A stretch of 64,000 nt of DNA from JAGVPT01 sp963827085 (GTDB lineage: Bacteria > Bacteroidota > Ignavibacteria > UBA10030 > UBA8401): NCBI GenBank assembly GCA_963827085.1, contig CAWGZY010000005.1, positions 434,001 to 498,000 on the forward strand, written 5' to 3'. The translations under genes and the position numbers were made by a program. Positions 27,799-37,353 of this stretch are shown here, one piece after another (within the stretch, counting starts at the first letter, position 1; each line of letters opens with the position of its first letter). Below the pieces are notes generated by a model. It saw nothing but the letters and a program-made list of their open reading frames with translations, did no database searches and was not told the DNA's origin.

Positions 27799-29718
27799 AT
27801 GAAGCATATTTTCCTTTTGATCTCAGCTTTGTTTGTGTTCAGCTTCTGTGCCAATGCTCAGAACATTGTCAAACATGCCCCGCGCGGCTTTGATTCGTTA
27901 CGTATTGACATACCACACGGGGCAATTGATACGATCTATTACACATCAAAAACAGTGGGCGTTACACGAAAAGCTCTTCTCTATACTCCTCCCGGATTTT
28001 CACAAGACAAGAAGTACCCGGTGCTCTATCTCTTGCATGGGATCGGCGGCGATGAGAAGGAGTGGCTTACTGGCGGTCAGCCCCAGGTGATCCTGGATAA
28101 TCTGTATAACGAAAACGCAATTGAGCCGATGCTAGTCGTCCTGCCCAACGGTCGGGCGATGAAGGATGACCGTGCAGTTGGGAATATCTTTGACAGCGCC
28201 AAAGTGCAGGCATTTTCAACGTTTGAGAGAGATTTGCTTGACGACCTGATTCCCTTCATTGAAAGGACTTATCCCGTGTACACAGACCGGGAACATCGCG
28301 CAATTGCAGGTTTGTCCATGGGCGGCGGGCAGTCGTTGAATTTTGGATTAGGCAACCTCAATAAATTTGCATGGATCGGCGGCTTCTCGTCTGCTCCAAA
28401 CACGAAGAAGCCCGAATTGCTGGTGCCCAATCCAGACGAAACAAGAAGGAAACTAAAATTGCTCTGGATTTCGTCCGGCGACGACGACAATCTGATCACG
28501 TTCAGTCAACGCACACATGACTACCTCGAGGCAAACGACATTCCGCACATTTTCTACGTCGAGCCCGGAGTGCACGATTTCAAGGTCTGGAAAAACAGTT
28601 TGTACATGTTCAGTCGGCTTCTTTTTAAGCCCGTTGACGTCTCGACGTTCTCTCAATACAGTGTTGTGGGTATGTCTGCTTCAACCAATGTCCGGGGAGC
28701 TAAGTACCCCCGCATCCTGCCTGACCGCCGGGTTATTTTCGAAATCAAAGCACCCGATGCAAAAAAGGTGCAGATCGACCTTGGGAAATTGTATGACATG
28801 GAGAGAGACAGTCTGGGAGTATGGAGTGTGACAACGGAACATCAGGGGCCCGGCTTCCATTATTATTCCCTGGTCATCGACAGTCTGGCCGTGGCCGATC
28901 CCGCCAGTCAAACGTTCTACGGCATGGGACGGATGGCAAGCGGCATCGAGATACCGTATGAAGGAGAGGACTACTGTGCACTCAAAGATGTTCCTCACGG
29001 CGAAATACGAATCAAAAGTTATCACTCTACCGTCCTTGACAAGTGGCGTCAAATCTACGTTTATACACCTCCCGGCTACGATGCTAATCTGAACGAGAAA
29101 TACCCGGTACTCTACATCTTGCACGGCGGCGGCGAAGACGAAAGAGGGTGGGCAACACAGGGTAAAACAAATTTGATTCTTGATAACCTCATTGCAGCGA
29201 GAAAAGCAAAACCTATGCTCGTCATCATGCCGGACGGAAACGTCGGTGTGCCCGGCTTTGGCGAGAACAGTTTGAGAATGTTTGAGGCAGAATTGAAACA
29301 AAACGTCATTCCGTTTGTCGAACGAACCTATCGTGCAGAAACCGATTCGAAAAACCGTGCACTCGCAGGTCTATCCATGGGTGGAATTCAAACGCTCTAC
29401 GTGGGGCTGAACAACACGGAGCTGTTTTCCTGGCTGGGCGTATTCAGTTCCGGTTGGATATTGCCGATGCAAAGCAATATTGCCGATGCGCAATATGCTC
29501 TTATGGGGAAAAATGTTGATAAGATCAACAGCAATCTAAGTCTTCTCTGGATTGGTATTGGAGGGAAGGAAGATATAGCGTACAAGAATTGCCAGTCTAT
29601 GCTTTCGAGGTTTGATGAGATGAAGATTAGATACGCATATAGTGAATATCCCGGGGGACACACATGGCCAGTGTGGAGACATAATCTGTTTGATATAGCG
29701 CCATTATTATTTAAATAA
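27799..29718 (+). CDS. two-domain CE1-like carbohydrate esterase
   Basis: An exported protein of 639 residues with two complete esterase-D/feruloyl-esterase-like domains in one chain. The signal peptide (MKHIFLLISALFVFSFCANA) begins at the ATG at 27799, preceded by AAAGGA. Domain 1 (about 35-275) has YPVLYLLHGIGGDEKEW and nucleophile Ser 173 in AGLSMGGGQS. A CBM48-like beta-sandwich (about 290-395) follows, then domain 2 (about 400-635) with YPVLYILHGGGEDERGW and Ser 526 in AGLSMGGIQT. Each half ends with the catalytic His region (GVHDFKVWKN; GGHTWPVWRHN). Feruloyl or acetyl groups on arabinoxylan are likely targets. The double arrangement may give two specificities in one protein. Confidence 0.9.
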   Translation: MKHIFLLISALFVFSFCANAQNIVKHAPRGFDSLRIDIPHGAIDTIYYTSKTVGVTRKALLYTPPGFSQDKKYPVLYLLHGIGGDEKEWLTGGQPQVILDNLYNENAIEPMLVVLPNGRAMKDDRAVGNIFDSAKVQAFSTFERDLLDDLIPFIERTYPVYTDREHRAIAGLSMGGGQSLNFGLGNLNKFAWIGGFSSAPNTKKPELLVPNPDETRRKLKLLWISSGDDDNLITFSQRTHDYLEANDIPHIFYVEPGVHDFKVWKNSLYMFSRLLFKPVDVSTFSQYSVVGMSASTNVRGAKYPRILPDRRVIFEIKAPDAKKVQIDLGKLYDMERDSLGVWSVTTEHQGPGFHYYSLVIDSLAVADPASQTFYGMGRMASGIEIPYEGEDYCALKDVPHGEIRIKSYHSTVLDKWRQIYVYTPPGYDANLNEKYPVLYILHGGGEDERGWATQGKTNLILDNLIAARKAKPMLVIMPDGNVGVPGFGENSLRMFEAELKQNVIPFVERTYRAETDSKNRALAGLSMGGIQTLYVGLNNTELFSWLGVFSSGWILPMQSNIADAQYALMGKNVDKINSNLSLLWIGIGGKEDIAYKNCQSMLSRFDEMKIRYAYSEYPGGHTWPVWRHNLFDIAPLLFK

Positions 29719-29930
29719 TCGTGTGAGGAGCTGTGAAACATGAAGGAGTCTCAATGGTCGGTTTTCGTCCTCAGCCAAATCAGTAACTCCGTTTATTGGT
29801 TCAACCGAACAGAGAATTCATAACGACGGCGGCGTTGCGGCATACTCGAGTAGGGCTTCCAGTCCGGAGCAATCATCACGGTCTTCCGACCACAATACGA
29901 ATAATTATAATAGAGAAAGAAGCTACAATC

Positions 29931-30878
29931 ATGAGAAAAGGATTTAGCCTGGCATCGTTAGTGGTTCTGTTTGTTCCCGTCCTGGGGTTGGGGCAGAGTG
30001 AAAAGCTTTCGCCGGATTCATGGGTAGACTTTGCGGCGGGGGACTACGATATACACCCCAATATCTCGTACGCAACGGCAAACAACACCGCGTTGAAACT
30101 CGATCTTTACCTGCCAAAGGACCACTCCGCCCCATCGCCAACATTGGTATATTTCCACGGGGGCGGGTGGGTGGCGGGCCAAAAAGAACAGAACGTCCTC
30201 TTCCTCCTTCCATATTTGTCGCGCGGTTGGGCTGCGGTCAATGTTGAGTACCGGTTGGCCGGCAATGCCCCGGCGCCAGCTGCCGTGGAGGATTGCCGAT
30301 GTGCCCTTCGATGGGTCGTGTCCCACGCAAGCATGTTTAACCTTGATACGTCGAAAATAGTGCTGACGGGCGGATCGGCCGGAGGTCATCTTGCATTGAT
30401 CACGGGCATGCTTCCTTCAAATTCTATCTTCGACCGCCAGTGTCCGACAAACGACAGCGTGCGATGGATCAGCGGAACTGAACCCCGGGTAAGAGTCGCT
30501 GCCATTGTGAATTGGTTCGGCATTACCGATGTCGAAGAGCTTCTCGACGGACCAAACGCTAAGCACTATGCAATCGAATGGTTCGGCAGCATGAGCAACA
30601 GGGGGGAGCTTGCGAAGGAGCTTTCGCCGATTTCATACGTTCGACCGGGGCTTCCGCCCGTTATTACAATCCACGGGGACAAGGATGACATCGTTCCTTA
30701 CTCGCAGGCCGTCCGTTTACATGCAGCATTAGACAAGGCCGGAGTCCCGAATCAGCTCGTAACTATTCACGGCGGGAAGCATGACGGCTTCAACCGAAAA
30801 GAATTGATAGACAGTTTTGATGCGATAAGAGAATTTCTGCGCAAAAACTATATACTTACGACTGAGCATTCAAAATGA
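29931..30878 (+). CDS. exported HSL-type alpha/beta-hydrolase (carbohydrate esterase)
   Basis: A 315-residue exported esterase with signal peptide MRKGFSLASLVVLFVPVLGL. It shows the oxyanion motif YFHGGGWVAG, nucleophile Ser 149 in GGSAGGHLAL, Asp in HGDKDDIVPY and His in HGGKHDGF. This arrangement is found in acetyl-xylan and feruloyl esterases of the BD-FAE/HSL-related type. The ATG at 29931 was chosen for the signal peptide; longer frames read through a spacer. Its last four bases overlap the start of the CE15 gene (ATGA), so the two are translationally coupled. Confidence 0.88.
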   Translation: MRKGFSLASLVVLFVPVLGLGQSEKLSPDSWVDFAAGDYDIHPNISYATANNTALKLDLYLPKDHSAPSPTLVYFHGGGWVAGQKEQNVLFLLPYLSRGWAAVNVEYRLAGNAPAPAAVEDCRCALRWVVSHASMFNLDTSKIVLTGGSAGGHLALITGMLPSNSIFDRQCPTNDSVRWISGTEPRVRVAAIVNWFGITDVEELLDGPNAKHYAIEWFGSMSNRGELAKELSPISYVRPGLPPVITIHGDKDDIVPYSQAVRLHAALDKAGVPNQLVTIHGGKHDGFNRKELIDSFDAIREFLRKNYILTTEHSK

Positions 30879-32242
30879 AAAGAACTGCGTTTCTCTTGAT
30901 CCTGATTTCGATAACATCTGGAGGTGTGTTTTCTCAAGCACACTCATACACGGGTAGCGATACGCTTGTTTCCCCCGTTCAGTTGACCGCTGAACAGGAT
31001 CTCAAACGGATGATGTCACTGCTGAAGATAGATTCTCTTCGGCCAGGTCCGTCCGGAAATCCCAGCGCGCCCAATGCAGCAAACTCGGATGAATCCAAAG
31101 CGAATCCATATCCTGACCTCCCTGAGCCATTGAAATTGAATGACGGTCGAACGGTTACAACGGCTGAAATGTGGTGGACGCTGCGCCGTCCCGAAATCAA
31201 GGAGTATTTCGACAAAGAGATTTATGGAAGGGTGCCGAACGATGTGCCAAAAGTGACGTGGGAAGTTGTAAGCATCTCCGCGGATACGAATGCAGTCATT
31301 CCGGCGATTACAAAAAAAATTCTCGGACACGTCGATAATGTATCATATCCTCTCGTGCGAGTCGACATAGATATGGCATTGACGGTGCCGGTAAATGCCA
31401 AGGGCCCGGTTCCGGTCATGATGGAATTTGGTTTTCGCTTCCTCCCCGAGTTCACAATGACCGATCAGATGAAGAGATTAGTTGATTCCATGTCCAATTG
31501 GCAGAGACTGTTACTGGTAAAAGGCTGGGGATATGCCATTGTGATTCCGACAAGCTATCAGGAAGATAACGGCAAGGGTCTCACCAACGGAATAATCGGT
31601 CTTGTGAACAAAGGTCAGCCGCGAAAAGCGGACGACTGGGGTGCGTTGCGTGCATGGGCGTGGGGCGCAAGCAGGGCCATGGACTATCTGGAAACTGATC
31701 AATTCGTGGACAGCAAGAAAGTAGGTGTCGAAGGTCTTTCGAGATACGGAAAAGCTGCGTTGGTGACAATGGCATATGACGAGAGGTTTGCCATCGCTTT
31801 TGTTGGTTCCTCCGGGCAAGGGGGCGCAAAATTGCTACGGCGGAATTTTGGAGAGCAAGTAGAGAATATTTCTTCGAGCGGGGAATACCACTGGATGGCG
31901 GGCAACTTTCTGAAATATGCCGGTCCACTAACTGCAAAAGACTTACCGGTCGATGCTCATGAACTTATTGCTATGTGTGCACCACGCCCGGTTTTTATCA
32001 GCTGCGGATCGCCAAAGATAGAAGGAAATTGGGTCGACGACAATGGCCAGTTTATGGCGGCGGTTGCAGCAGGACCGGTGTACAGGCTTCTCGGCAAGAA
32101 GGATTTGGGAACTACAGAATTTCCTCCAATGGAAAAAGCTTTGATTGACGGGGATATAGGATTTCGTCAACATAGCGGAGGTCATACCACTGGACCCAAC
32201 TGGCCGACATTCATAGATTTCGCCAGCAAGTACTTCAAGTGA
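30875..32242 (+). CDS. CE15 glucuronoyl esterase
   Basis: Exported esterase (455 residues, signal MKRTAFLLILISITSGGVFS) that cleaves ester bonds between 4-O-methyl-glucuronic acid of xylan and lignin alcohols. The CE15 signature is VEGLSRYGKAAL, the G-x-SR-x-GK motif with nucleophile Ser 289. The conserved DDWGALRAWAWGASRAMDYL precedes it, and SSGQGGAKLLRR, WMAGNFLKYAG and HSGGHTTGPNW (catalytic His) follow. It ends the plus-strand operon, 8 bases from the stop of the convergent membrane-protein gene. Its presence points to glucuronoxylan as part of the natural substrate. Confidence 0.93.
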   Translation: MKRTAFLLILISITSGGVFSQAHSYTGSDTLVSPVQLTAEQDLKRMMSLLKIDSLRPGPSGNPSAPNAANSDESKANPYPDLPEPLKLNDGRTVTTAEMWWTLRRPEIKEYFDKEIYGRVPNDVPKVTWEVVSISADTNAVIPAITKKILGHVDNVSYPLVRVDIDMALTVPVNAKGPVPVMMEFGFRFLPEFTMTDQMKRLVDSMSNWQRLLLVKGWGYAIVIPTSYQEDNGKGLTNGIIGLVNKGQPRKADDWGALRAWAWGASRAMDYLETDQFVDSKKVGVEGLSRYGKAALVTMAYDERFAIAFVGSSGQGGAKLLRRNFGEQVENISSSGEYHWMAGNFLKYAGPLTAKDLPVDAHELIAMCAPRPVFISCGSPKIEGNWVDDNGQFMAAVAAGPVYRLLGKKDLGTTEFPPMEKALIDGDIGFRQHSGGHTTGPNWPTFIDFASKYFK

Positions 32243-32250
32243 TGTCAGTT

Positions 32251-34608
32251 CTAAACAATTCTGGAACCGAGCCCGGCGCCGCCTGAAATGACGTTCTTTG
32301 GTGAGAAGAACAAAAGAAAGGGGATACACAAATAAAATGAGAGACCCGCGAAGTACGTCGGAGTAAAGCCAACAAGCATTGATAATATGACAGCCAACAC
32401 AGAACCTAAGACGGACATTAAACCGTTGACGCCGTAAAGCCAAGGTATGTAGCGTTCTTGTTTGTTCACCGTCAGCATTTGAATGCACGATGGGAATGGA
32501 ATTCCCAGCACGAAGGCCAAAGGAAGCACAGCAATGAAGCATGCCGCCGAACGGAAAGGCAAGCTAGATATCAAACTCACCGACAACAGCAAAGGAGAAT
32601 AGACGAAGAGGAGGATACCAAGAACAACAATCGCGGAACTGACGACGGTGAGCCGTTTTCCGATTTTTTCCGGGAAGATCATTTTTCCGCAGTAGCTCCC
32701 CATCCCCATTCCCACCAGCAGCGAACTCAAGAGGATTGCCAGTGAAATCGTCGGCGAGCCCAGGTACAGAATAAGTTTCTGGAAAAGGGAGACTTCCACC
32801 ACCATAAAACCTACCCCGATACACCCGAAAATTGCCAATGGAAGAGTCAGAGAACTGGCGTTATTCTGCTTCGTACCTTTCTTCAAAAGTCTGAAGGGGA
32901 GCCATATGACGAGCATATTGGCTCCGGCAGTGCCCGCCAGCAGCCATAAATATTCGTCGGGAACACCCTTGTCCATATTATAAAAATACGGCTTGTCGTC
33001 TATGCAGGGTGAGATGTCATATTTGTTCTTCTCGACATACGCTTGCATGGTTCCGTATGATTGACCGGCCGTTGTGAGAAGATAGTTTGCTGCAGACCGG
33101 CTGACGGTCATCATCCCGTACGGGAGAAATGTAACGGGAGGAAAATCCTTTGGGAGATTTTTGCAGACTTCCTGCCAGCGGCGAGTTTCATCCAGGGTGA
33201 AGGCACTTTTTTTAATTACAACGGTCGGGGCATATTCCGCTTCGAAAACAGCAAAATGATTCCGCATCTCGTCGTCAGGCACTCCCATTTCTCGGAACAC
33301 GGATAAAGCGGTTACTATGAGTCGCGTGAGTTCCCAGCTGTTATGTACAGTAAAGATCATCCTGCCATCCGGGGCCAATTTCTTGAGGTAATCCTGAATT
33401 GCTTCCCTCGTAAGCAAATAGTTCTCACTCTCTGCAAACGGTTCGATGCTCTGCGTCTGTGCTGTGGAAGGGAGTGCCATCACGATCAAATCAAAATTTT
33501 CCTTAGTTTGTTTAACGTAATGTCTTCCCTCCTCGACGACCATCTCGACATTTGGGAAATCAGAATAGATTCCCCCGTCAAAGGCTTTGTAGTCTTTGAC
33601 GATCTGGACGAAATCTGGATTGACTTCGACACCCGTGATCTTCTCAACTTCTCCAAACAGGCCGATCAAAACTTCCTTCCCTCCTCCGGGCCCGATAACA
33701 AGCATCGAACGCTTTTGATCATTGTCAAGACAAAGAAAAGGAATGGCGTTGGTGTGGTGGAACAACAATTCCTGCAATATAGAAGCGGTGCTTCGGATGT
33801 TTCCGTCGAAGCGGTACACCTGGGTGCCTGCAGCACCGTCGATGAAAAGTTGTCGAACCATATCCTGGTGACTGTATTTCACCAGATCCGACCTTCCGTA
33901 AATGCTCCAGCGGCTGTCGATGATTTGTGATCGGATAGAAGGACCCTGATAGACATGATAGAAGTCCTTTTCGGGGAAATCCCCGATCGGAACACGGCCG
34001 AGAAACTCATACTTGCCGTTATAGAATAATGCTCCAGTCAAGACGAAAAGAACCAAGTACGCGTATGTCCGTTTCTTCATACGTGATCCTGTTCTCATCA
34101 TGACCGTTGACAAACAGAACATCACTAGTGCGAGCAAGAGGATGCTATTCGGCGCCCCGAGAATACCGATCAACCCGAGCGAGGCCACGGACCCAACCGC
34201 TGCACCAGACAAGTCAACCGCGTACAGCGGGAAGCTCAACGCTGAATAGGTCTTATAGATCTGCGCATAGACGATACCGCTGATCAGGAAAGGAAGGAAC
34301 AGGAGGGCGAAGAAGATGAACGCATCGGTAAGGGCGAGTTCTATAACTGCAACGATAAATAGACACAACGAAACGCCAAGAACGAAAAAGGATTGCAGAA
34401 GAATCCTTGACGGGTCCTTCTTTGATTTAAGTCTGTAGTATGAGAATACGCCTCCACTCCCAAGACCCAACAGTGCGAGAGAGAGTATAATAAAGGCATA
34501 ATCCTGTACGAAAATGACCGATGCAATGCGCGTGGAAATAATTTCAAAGCAGAGAACTGAGGCGGAGAGAAGAAACAAGGATAGGTAGACTGGTTTACTG
34601 CTGTTCAT
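32251..34608 (-). CDS. membrane protein with spermidine-synthase-like domain
   Basis: A 785-residue protein with several membrane segments at the N-terminus (about 5-215), a soluble AdoMet-binding, spermidine-synthase-like domain (about 290-540), and further membrane segments at the C-terminus (about 565-775). The AdoMet motif is SMLVIGPGGGKEVLIGLFGE with the acidic residue in VEKITGVEVNPDF; FDLIVMALPSTAQTQS follows. Such fusions are common but poorly characterised, and aminopropyl transfer has not been shown for most. It is the last gene of the minus-strand xylanase operon, which is odd company. A link with the polyamine genes at 56-58 kb is possible but untested. Confidence 0.82.
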   Translation of the reverse strand: MNSSKPVYLSLFLLSASVLCFEIISTRIASVIFVQDYAFIILSLALLGLGSGGVFSYYRLKSKKDPSRILLQSFFVLGVSLCLFIVAVIELALTDAFIFFALLFLPFLISGIVYAQIYKTYSALSFPLYAVDLSGAAVGSVASLGLIGILGAPNSILLLALVMFCLSTVMMRTGSRMKKRTYAYLVLFVLTGALFYNGKYEFLGRVPIGDFPEKDFYHVYQGPSIRSQIIDSRWSIYGRSDLVKYSHQDMVRQLFIDGAAGTQVYRFDGNIRSTASILQELLFHHTNAIPFLCLDNDQKRSMLVIGPGGGKEVLIGLFGEVEKITGVEVNPDFVQIVKDYKAFDGGIYSDFPNVEMVVEEGRHYVKQTKENFDLIVMALPSTAQTQSIEPFAESENYLLTREAIQDYLKKLAPDGRMIFTVHNSWELTRLIVTALSVFREMGVPDDEMRNHFAVFEAEYAPTVVIKKSAFTLDETRRWQEVCKNLPKDFPPVTFLPYGMMTVSRSAANYLLTTAGQSYGTMQAYVEKNKYDISPCIDDKPYFYNMDKGVPDEYLWLLAGTAGANMLVIWLPFRLLKKGTKQNNASSLTLPLAIFGCIGVGFMVVEVSLFQKLILYLGSPTISLAILLSSLLVGMGMGSYCGKMIFPEKIGKRLTVVSSAIVVLGILLFVYSPLLLSVSLISSLPFRSAACFIAVLPLAFVLGIPFPSCIQMLTVNKQERYIPWLYGVNGLMSVLGSVLAVILSMLVGFTPTYFAGLSFYLCIPFLLFFSPKNVISGGAGLGSRIV

Positions 34609-34827
34609 TCGTACAAAATGCCTTTGAAAATTGATATAAACCGCACATGACCGACAACGATCACACTGACCCCGGAGAGTAAATGGAAAGCCGCTTGGTC
34701 AACCCGCTGCTTTGGCCTCCTTATCACTCCCCTCAGTCGTCAAGCTGTACTTCGACTCGATACCACTTGACACCCGAGGTGTGAAACATCATTCTGCCAG
34801 CCCCCGAACACCTATTGTCACCTGACA

Positions 34828-37218
34828 CTATTTCATCAAAACTAACTTCTTCGTGATAGACATATCACCACTCTGCAGACGATAGAAATAGACTCCGCTT
34901 GCAAGGTCCTGTGCATTGAAAGAAACCGTATACTGACCTGGCGCCTGCATAATATGCACCAGGGTCCTGACCTGCCTTCCCAGAAGATCGAATACTTTCA
35001 GCGTTACCTGAGAAGTTTTAATAATGCTGTACCTGATATTTGTCGTCGGGTTAAACGGATTGGGAAAATTCTGATCCAACCCGAATGTTGATGGCACGTC
35101 TGAAGCCATCACCGGAACACCGGCCGGGTTGTTCTTGACAAACTGCACCAACCACAAAAAAGCCGGTCGTTCCGTGTAGTCTGCACGAATCAAGTAACAC
35201 GTGGATTGCCACATCTGACCCTCAAGGTACCCCCAAAAAGTAATGCCTCGTATTGCACGATATTGCCAGAAGAGCGGAAATATCTTTTGATACAGTTGCA
35301 ATTGTTGGTTGTCGTCTGGCGTTCCGTAATTACTTAAGTTTCCAAGGTCCATTTCGGAAATATAGATTGGCAGACCAGTTGCCGAAAGTCGATCCAGATT
35401 GCCTCGGAAGTAGCTCGTGTCTGCACCTTCGATTTCAAAGCGGTGGCATTCCAATCCTATACCATCGATCAAACCTTGCTGCTTCAACAAATTGATGATC
35501 TGGAGATAGGAGGTTGTGGCAAGGTTGTCATTGATGATGTTGTAGTCATTAATCAACAGTTTGGCGTTGGGCAGGTATTTCCTCGCCCATGTGAAGGCTT
35601 TTATCACCCAGTCCCAGCCTGTTGACCCTTTGCCACCGAGGGCATTTTCATAATTAGCATTCCCGTTGGTACCATCGGGAGGATTATGTCCATCAAGAGG
35701 CTCATTGACGACATCGACCAAATCAATTTTTGGATATCGTTGGCCCACCATCCTAATCCATGTTTCGATGTAATGAGCCTGCGTTGCCGAATCAAGACTG
35801 GAAATCCAGGAAGGTTGCTGTTCCCCCCAAATCAAATTGTGCTCTTTGAATACTAAGTGATGGTCTATCGCATCGTGATAGACGGTATCGAGTCCGCTCC
35901 AGTCCCACGTACTTGTATCGCTTGTGCCTGCGATGGAACCAAACTTTCCTGAGTTCCCGACTGTCACTTGGGTCCAATACGTGGTAAAAACGTCATCCGG
36001 TTGGTCACGGGCACAACCGAGGAACTTGTCCTGCCCTTCTGCAAGTGGGGGCCCCTTGTAAACAATAACAGTATCCGTGACCCCGAGCCCGAACTTATCA
36101 AGAGTGCCAACGGTGAAATGCAGGTCCGATTTTCCGAAAGCGAACTTGTCGATATCCAATCCCCGGCTTCCGCCGCCGATTTGGAAACTCATTTTAAGAC
36201 TATCCTTGCTGACGATGAAAAAATTTCCCTTTACACCCTGATAGGAGTTCTTGGTAAGGTTGACCCACTTCCAAACTCCGGTTCCGAGTGTACCAGGGCC
36301 ATCCACAAAGTCTGCCGGATCTGAGAATCCGCCCGTTGCAAGACCGTTGACGGCGATCCAATCGCTGTTCAGGGCACCGTTCTTCACACCAAACCCGTTG
36401 CCATAGAAGAAGCTCCCGGCGGACGCACTCGAGTCGACGCGAACGCGCGCAAAAAAATTGTATGTTCCTGAATCGGGAAACTGCACTTGGTACGTAATAA
36501 CACGGCTTGTGTCGCCGGGGTTTCCGGTGTTTACGGAGTTGGTGTTCACATCAACAAACGTTGCACTGGTATCTTGCAGAATCGGGAAACTGCTGCCGCG
36601 GACTCCGGATTCTGCTTCCACGATCACTGGCCTCTTGTTCGCATTCGGGTCCACTAACTGCAGATTGTCTATGTAGATGCTATTGGCGGTATCTACCGTT
36701 CCATAGAAGTGGATCGGTGCCCTGATGACTGTCTTGCCGTCAGTGATGGTAAACTGCATGGTATACTGCTGCCACAGTGTGCTAAGGGTAGCAGGTCGAA
36801 TCGCACCGTATTCTGAGTATGAATAGTTCCCGGTCGTAAAATTCACTGTCGCGCCTGGCTTCGTGCTTTTTGCCCAAATGGAATACGTGTACGTTACGCC
36901 GGGGATCACAGGAATACTGTCTGCCACGATCTGAATATCATATTGATTGGTTCCAACACTGTGAACCGTAACCTTCAGTGCCCGGCTTCCTTCTTCCACG
37001 GTATCGCTCACAATCTCGAATACCGGAGGTACGGTGATGTCGCTTCCGATTACAATAACCCAGCCTTTGGTACCGGTTGTCGTGATGTTGCCAACGCCGG
37101 AGCTTTCGAAGCCTCCGTTGGTGACAAGCTGCGCTTTGCTCTCCCCTTTGATCCCTATTAGCAGCACTATTAATAGAATGATCCATCTGCCTGTGAAAAG
37201 TCTTAATGCTGTTTTCAT
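34828..37218 (-). CDS. GH10 endo-xylanase with carbohydrate-binding modules and T9SS sorting domain
   Basis: Secreted endo-1,4-beta-xylanase of about 796 residues. The ATG at 37218 is chosen because it opens the signal peptide (MKTALRLFTGRWIILLIVLL) and has AAGGA 5 bases upstream; a start 15 codons earlier adds an atypical leader. Domains: a CBM4/9-like sandwich (about 30-190), a second beta-sandwich (about 200-365), and the GH10 barrel (about 390-690) with LIWGEQQPSW, acid/base Glu 506 in VVNEPLDG and nucleophile Glu 622 in IYISEMDLG. The T9SS type A sorting domain (about 715-796) has NFPNPFNPTTNIRYSI and ends KKLVLMK. It would be surface-attached or released and make xylo-oligosaccharides for the TonB receptor. 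Confidence 0.93.
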   Translation of the reverse strand: MKTALRLFTGRWIILLIVLLIGIKGESKAQLVTNGGFESSGVGNITTTGTKGWVIVIGSDITVPPVFEIVSDTVEEGSRALKVTVHSVGTNQYDIQIVADSIPVIPGVTYTYSIWAKSTKPGATVNFTTGNYSYSEYGAIRPATLSTLWQQYTMQFTITDGKTVIRAPIHFYGTVDTANSIYIDNLQLVDPNANKRPVIVEAESGVRGSSFPILQDTSATFVDVNTNSVNTGNPGDTSRVITYQVQFPDSGTYNFFARVRVDSSASAGSFFYGNGFGVKNGALNSDWIAVNGLATGGFSDPADFVDGPGTLGTGVWKWVNLTKNSYQGVKGNFFIVSKDSLKMSFQIGGGSRGLDIDKFAFGKSDLHFTVGTLDKFGLGVTDTVIVYKGPPLAEGQDKFLGCARDQPDDVFTTYWTQVTVGNSGKFGSIAGTSDTSTWDWSGLDTVYHDAIDHHLVFKEHNLIWGEQQPSWISSLDSATQAHYIETWIRMVGQRYPKIDLVDVVNEPLDGHNPPDGTNGNANYENALGGKGSTGWDWVIKAFTWARKYLPNAKLLINDYNIINDNLATTSYLQIINLLKQQGLIDGIGLECHRFEIEGADTSYFRGNLDRLSATGLPIYISEMDLGNLSNYGTPDDNQQLQLYQKIFPLFWQYRAIRGITFWGYLEGQMWQSTCYLIRADYTERPAFLWLVQFVKNNPAGVPVMASDVPSTFGLDQNFPNPFNPTTNIRYSIIKTSQVTLKVFDLLGRQVRTLVHIMQAPGQYTVSFNAQDLASGVYFYRLQSGDMSITKKLVLMK

Positions 37219-37353
37219 ATGTTCCTTCAATCTTTGTTTCAGAAGTTCATGTACCCTTATCAACTTTCTCTCAAGGGTAATTCTTCTGATTGATATGATG
37301 GGAAAGCCTTACTTCATATTCTTGATGGCTACCTTGCACAAATGTTTTTCTAA

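Noticed and set aside
33343..33930. A 195-codon open frame on the plus strand
   Set aside because: Antisense to the membrane spermidine-synthase-like gene, without recognisable features.
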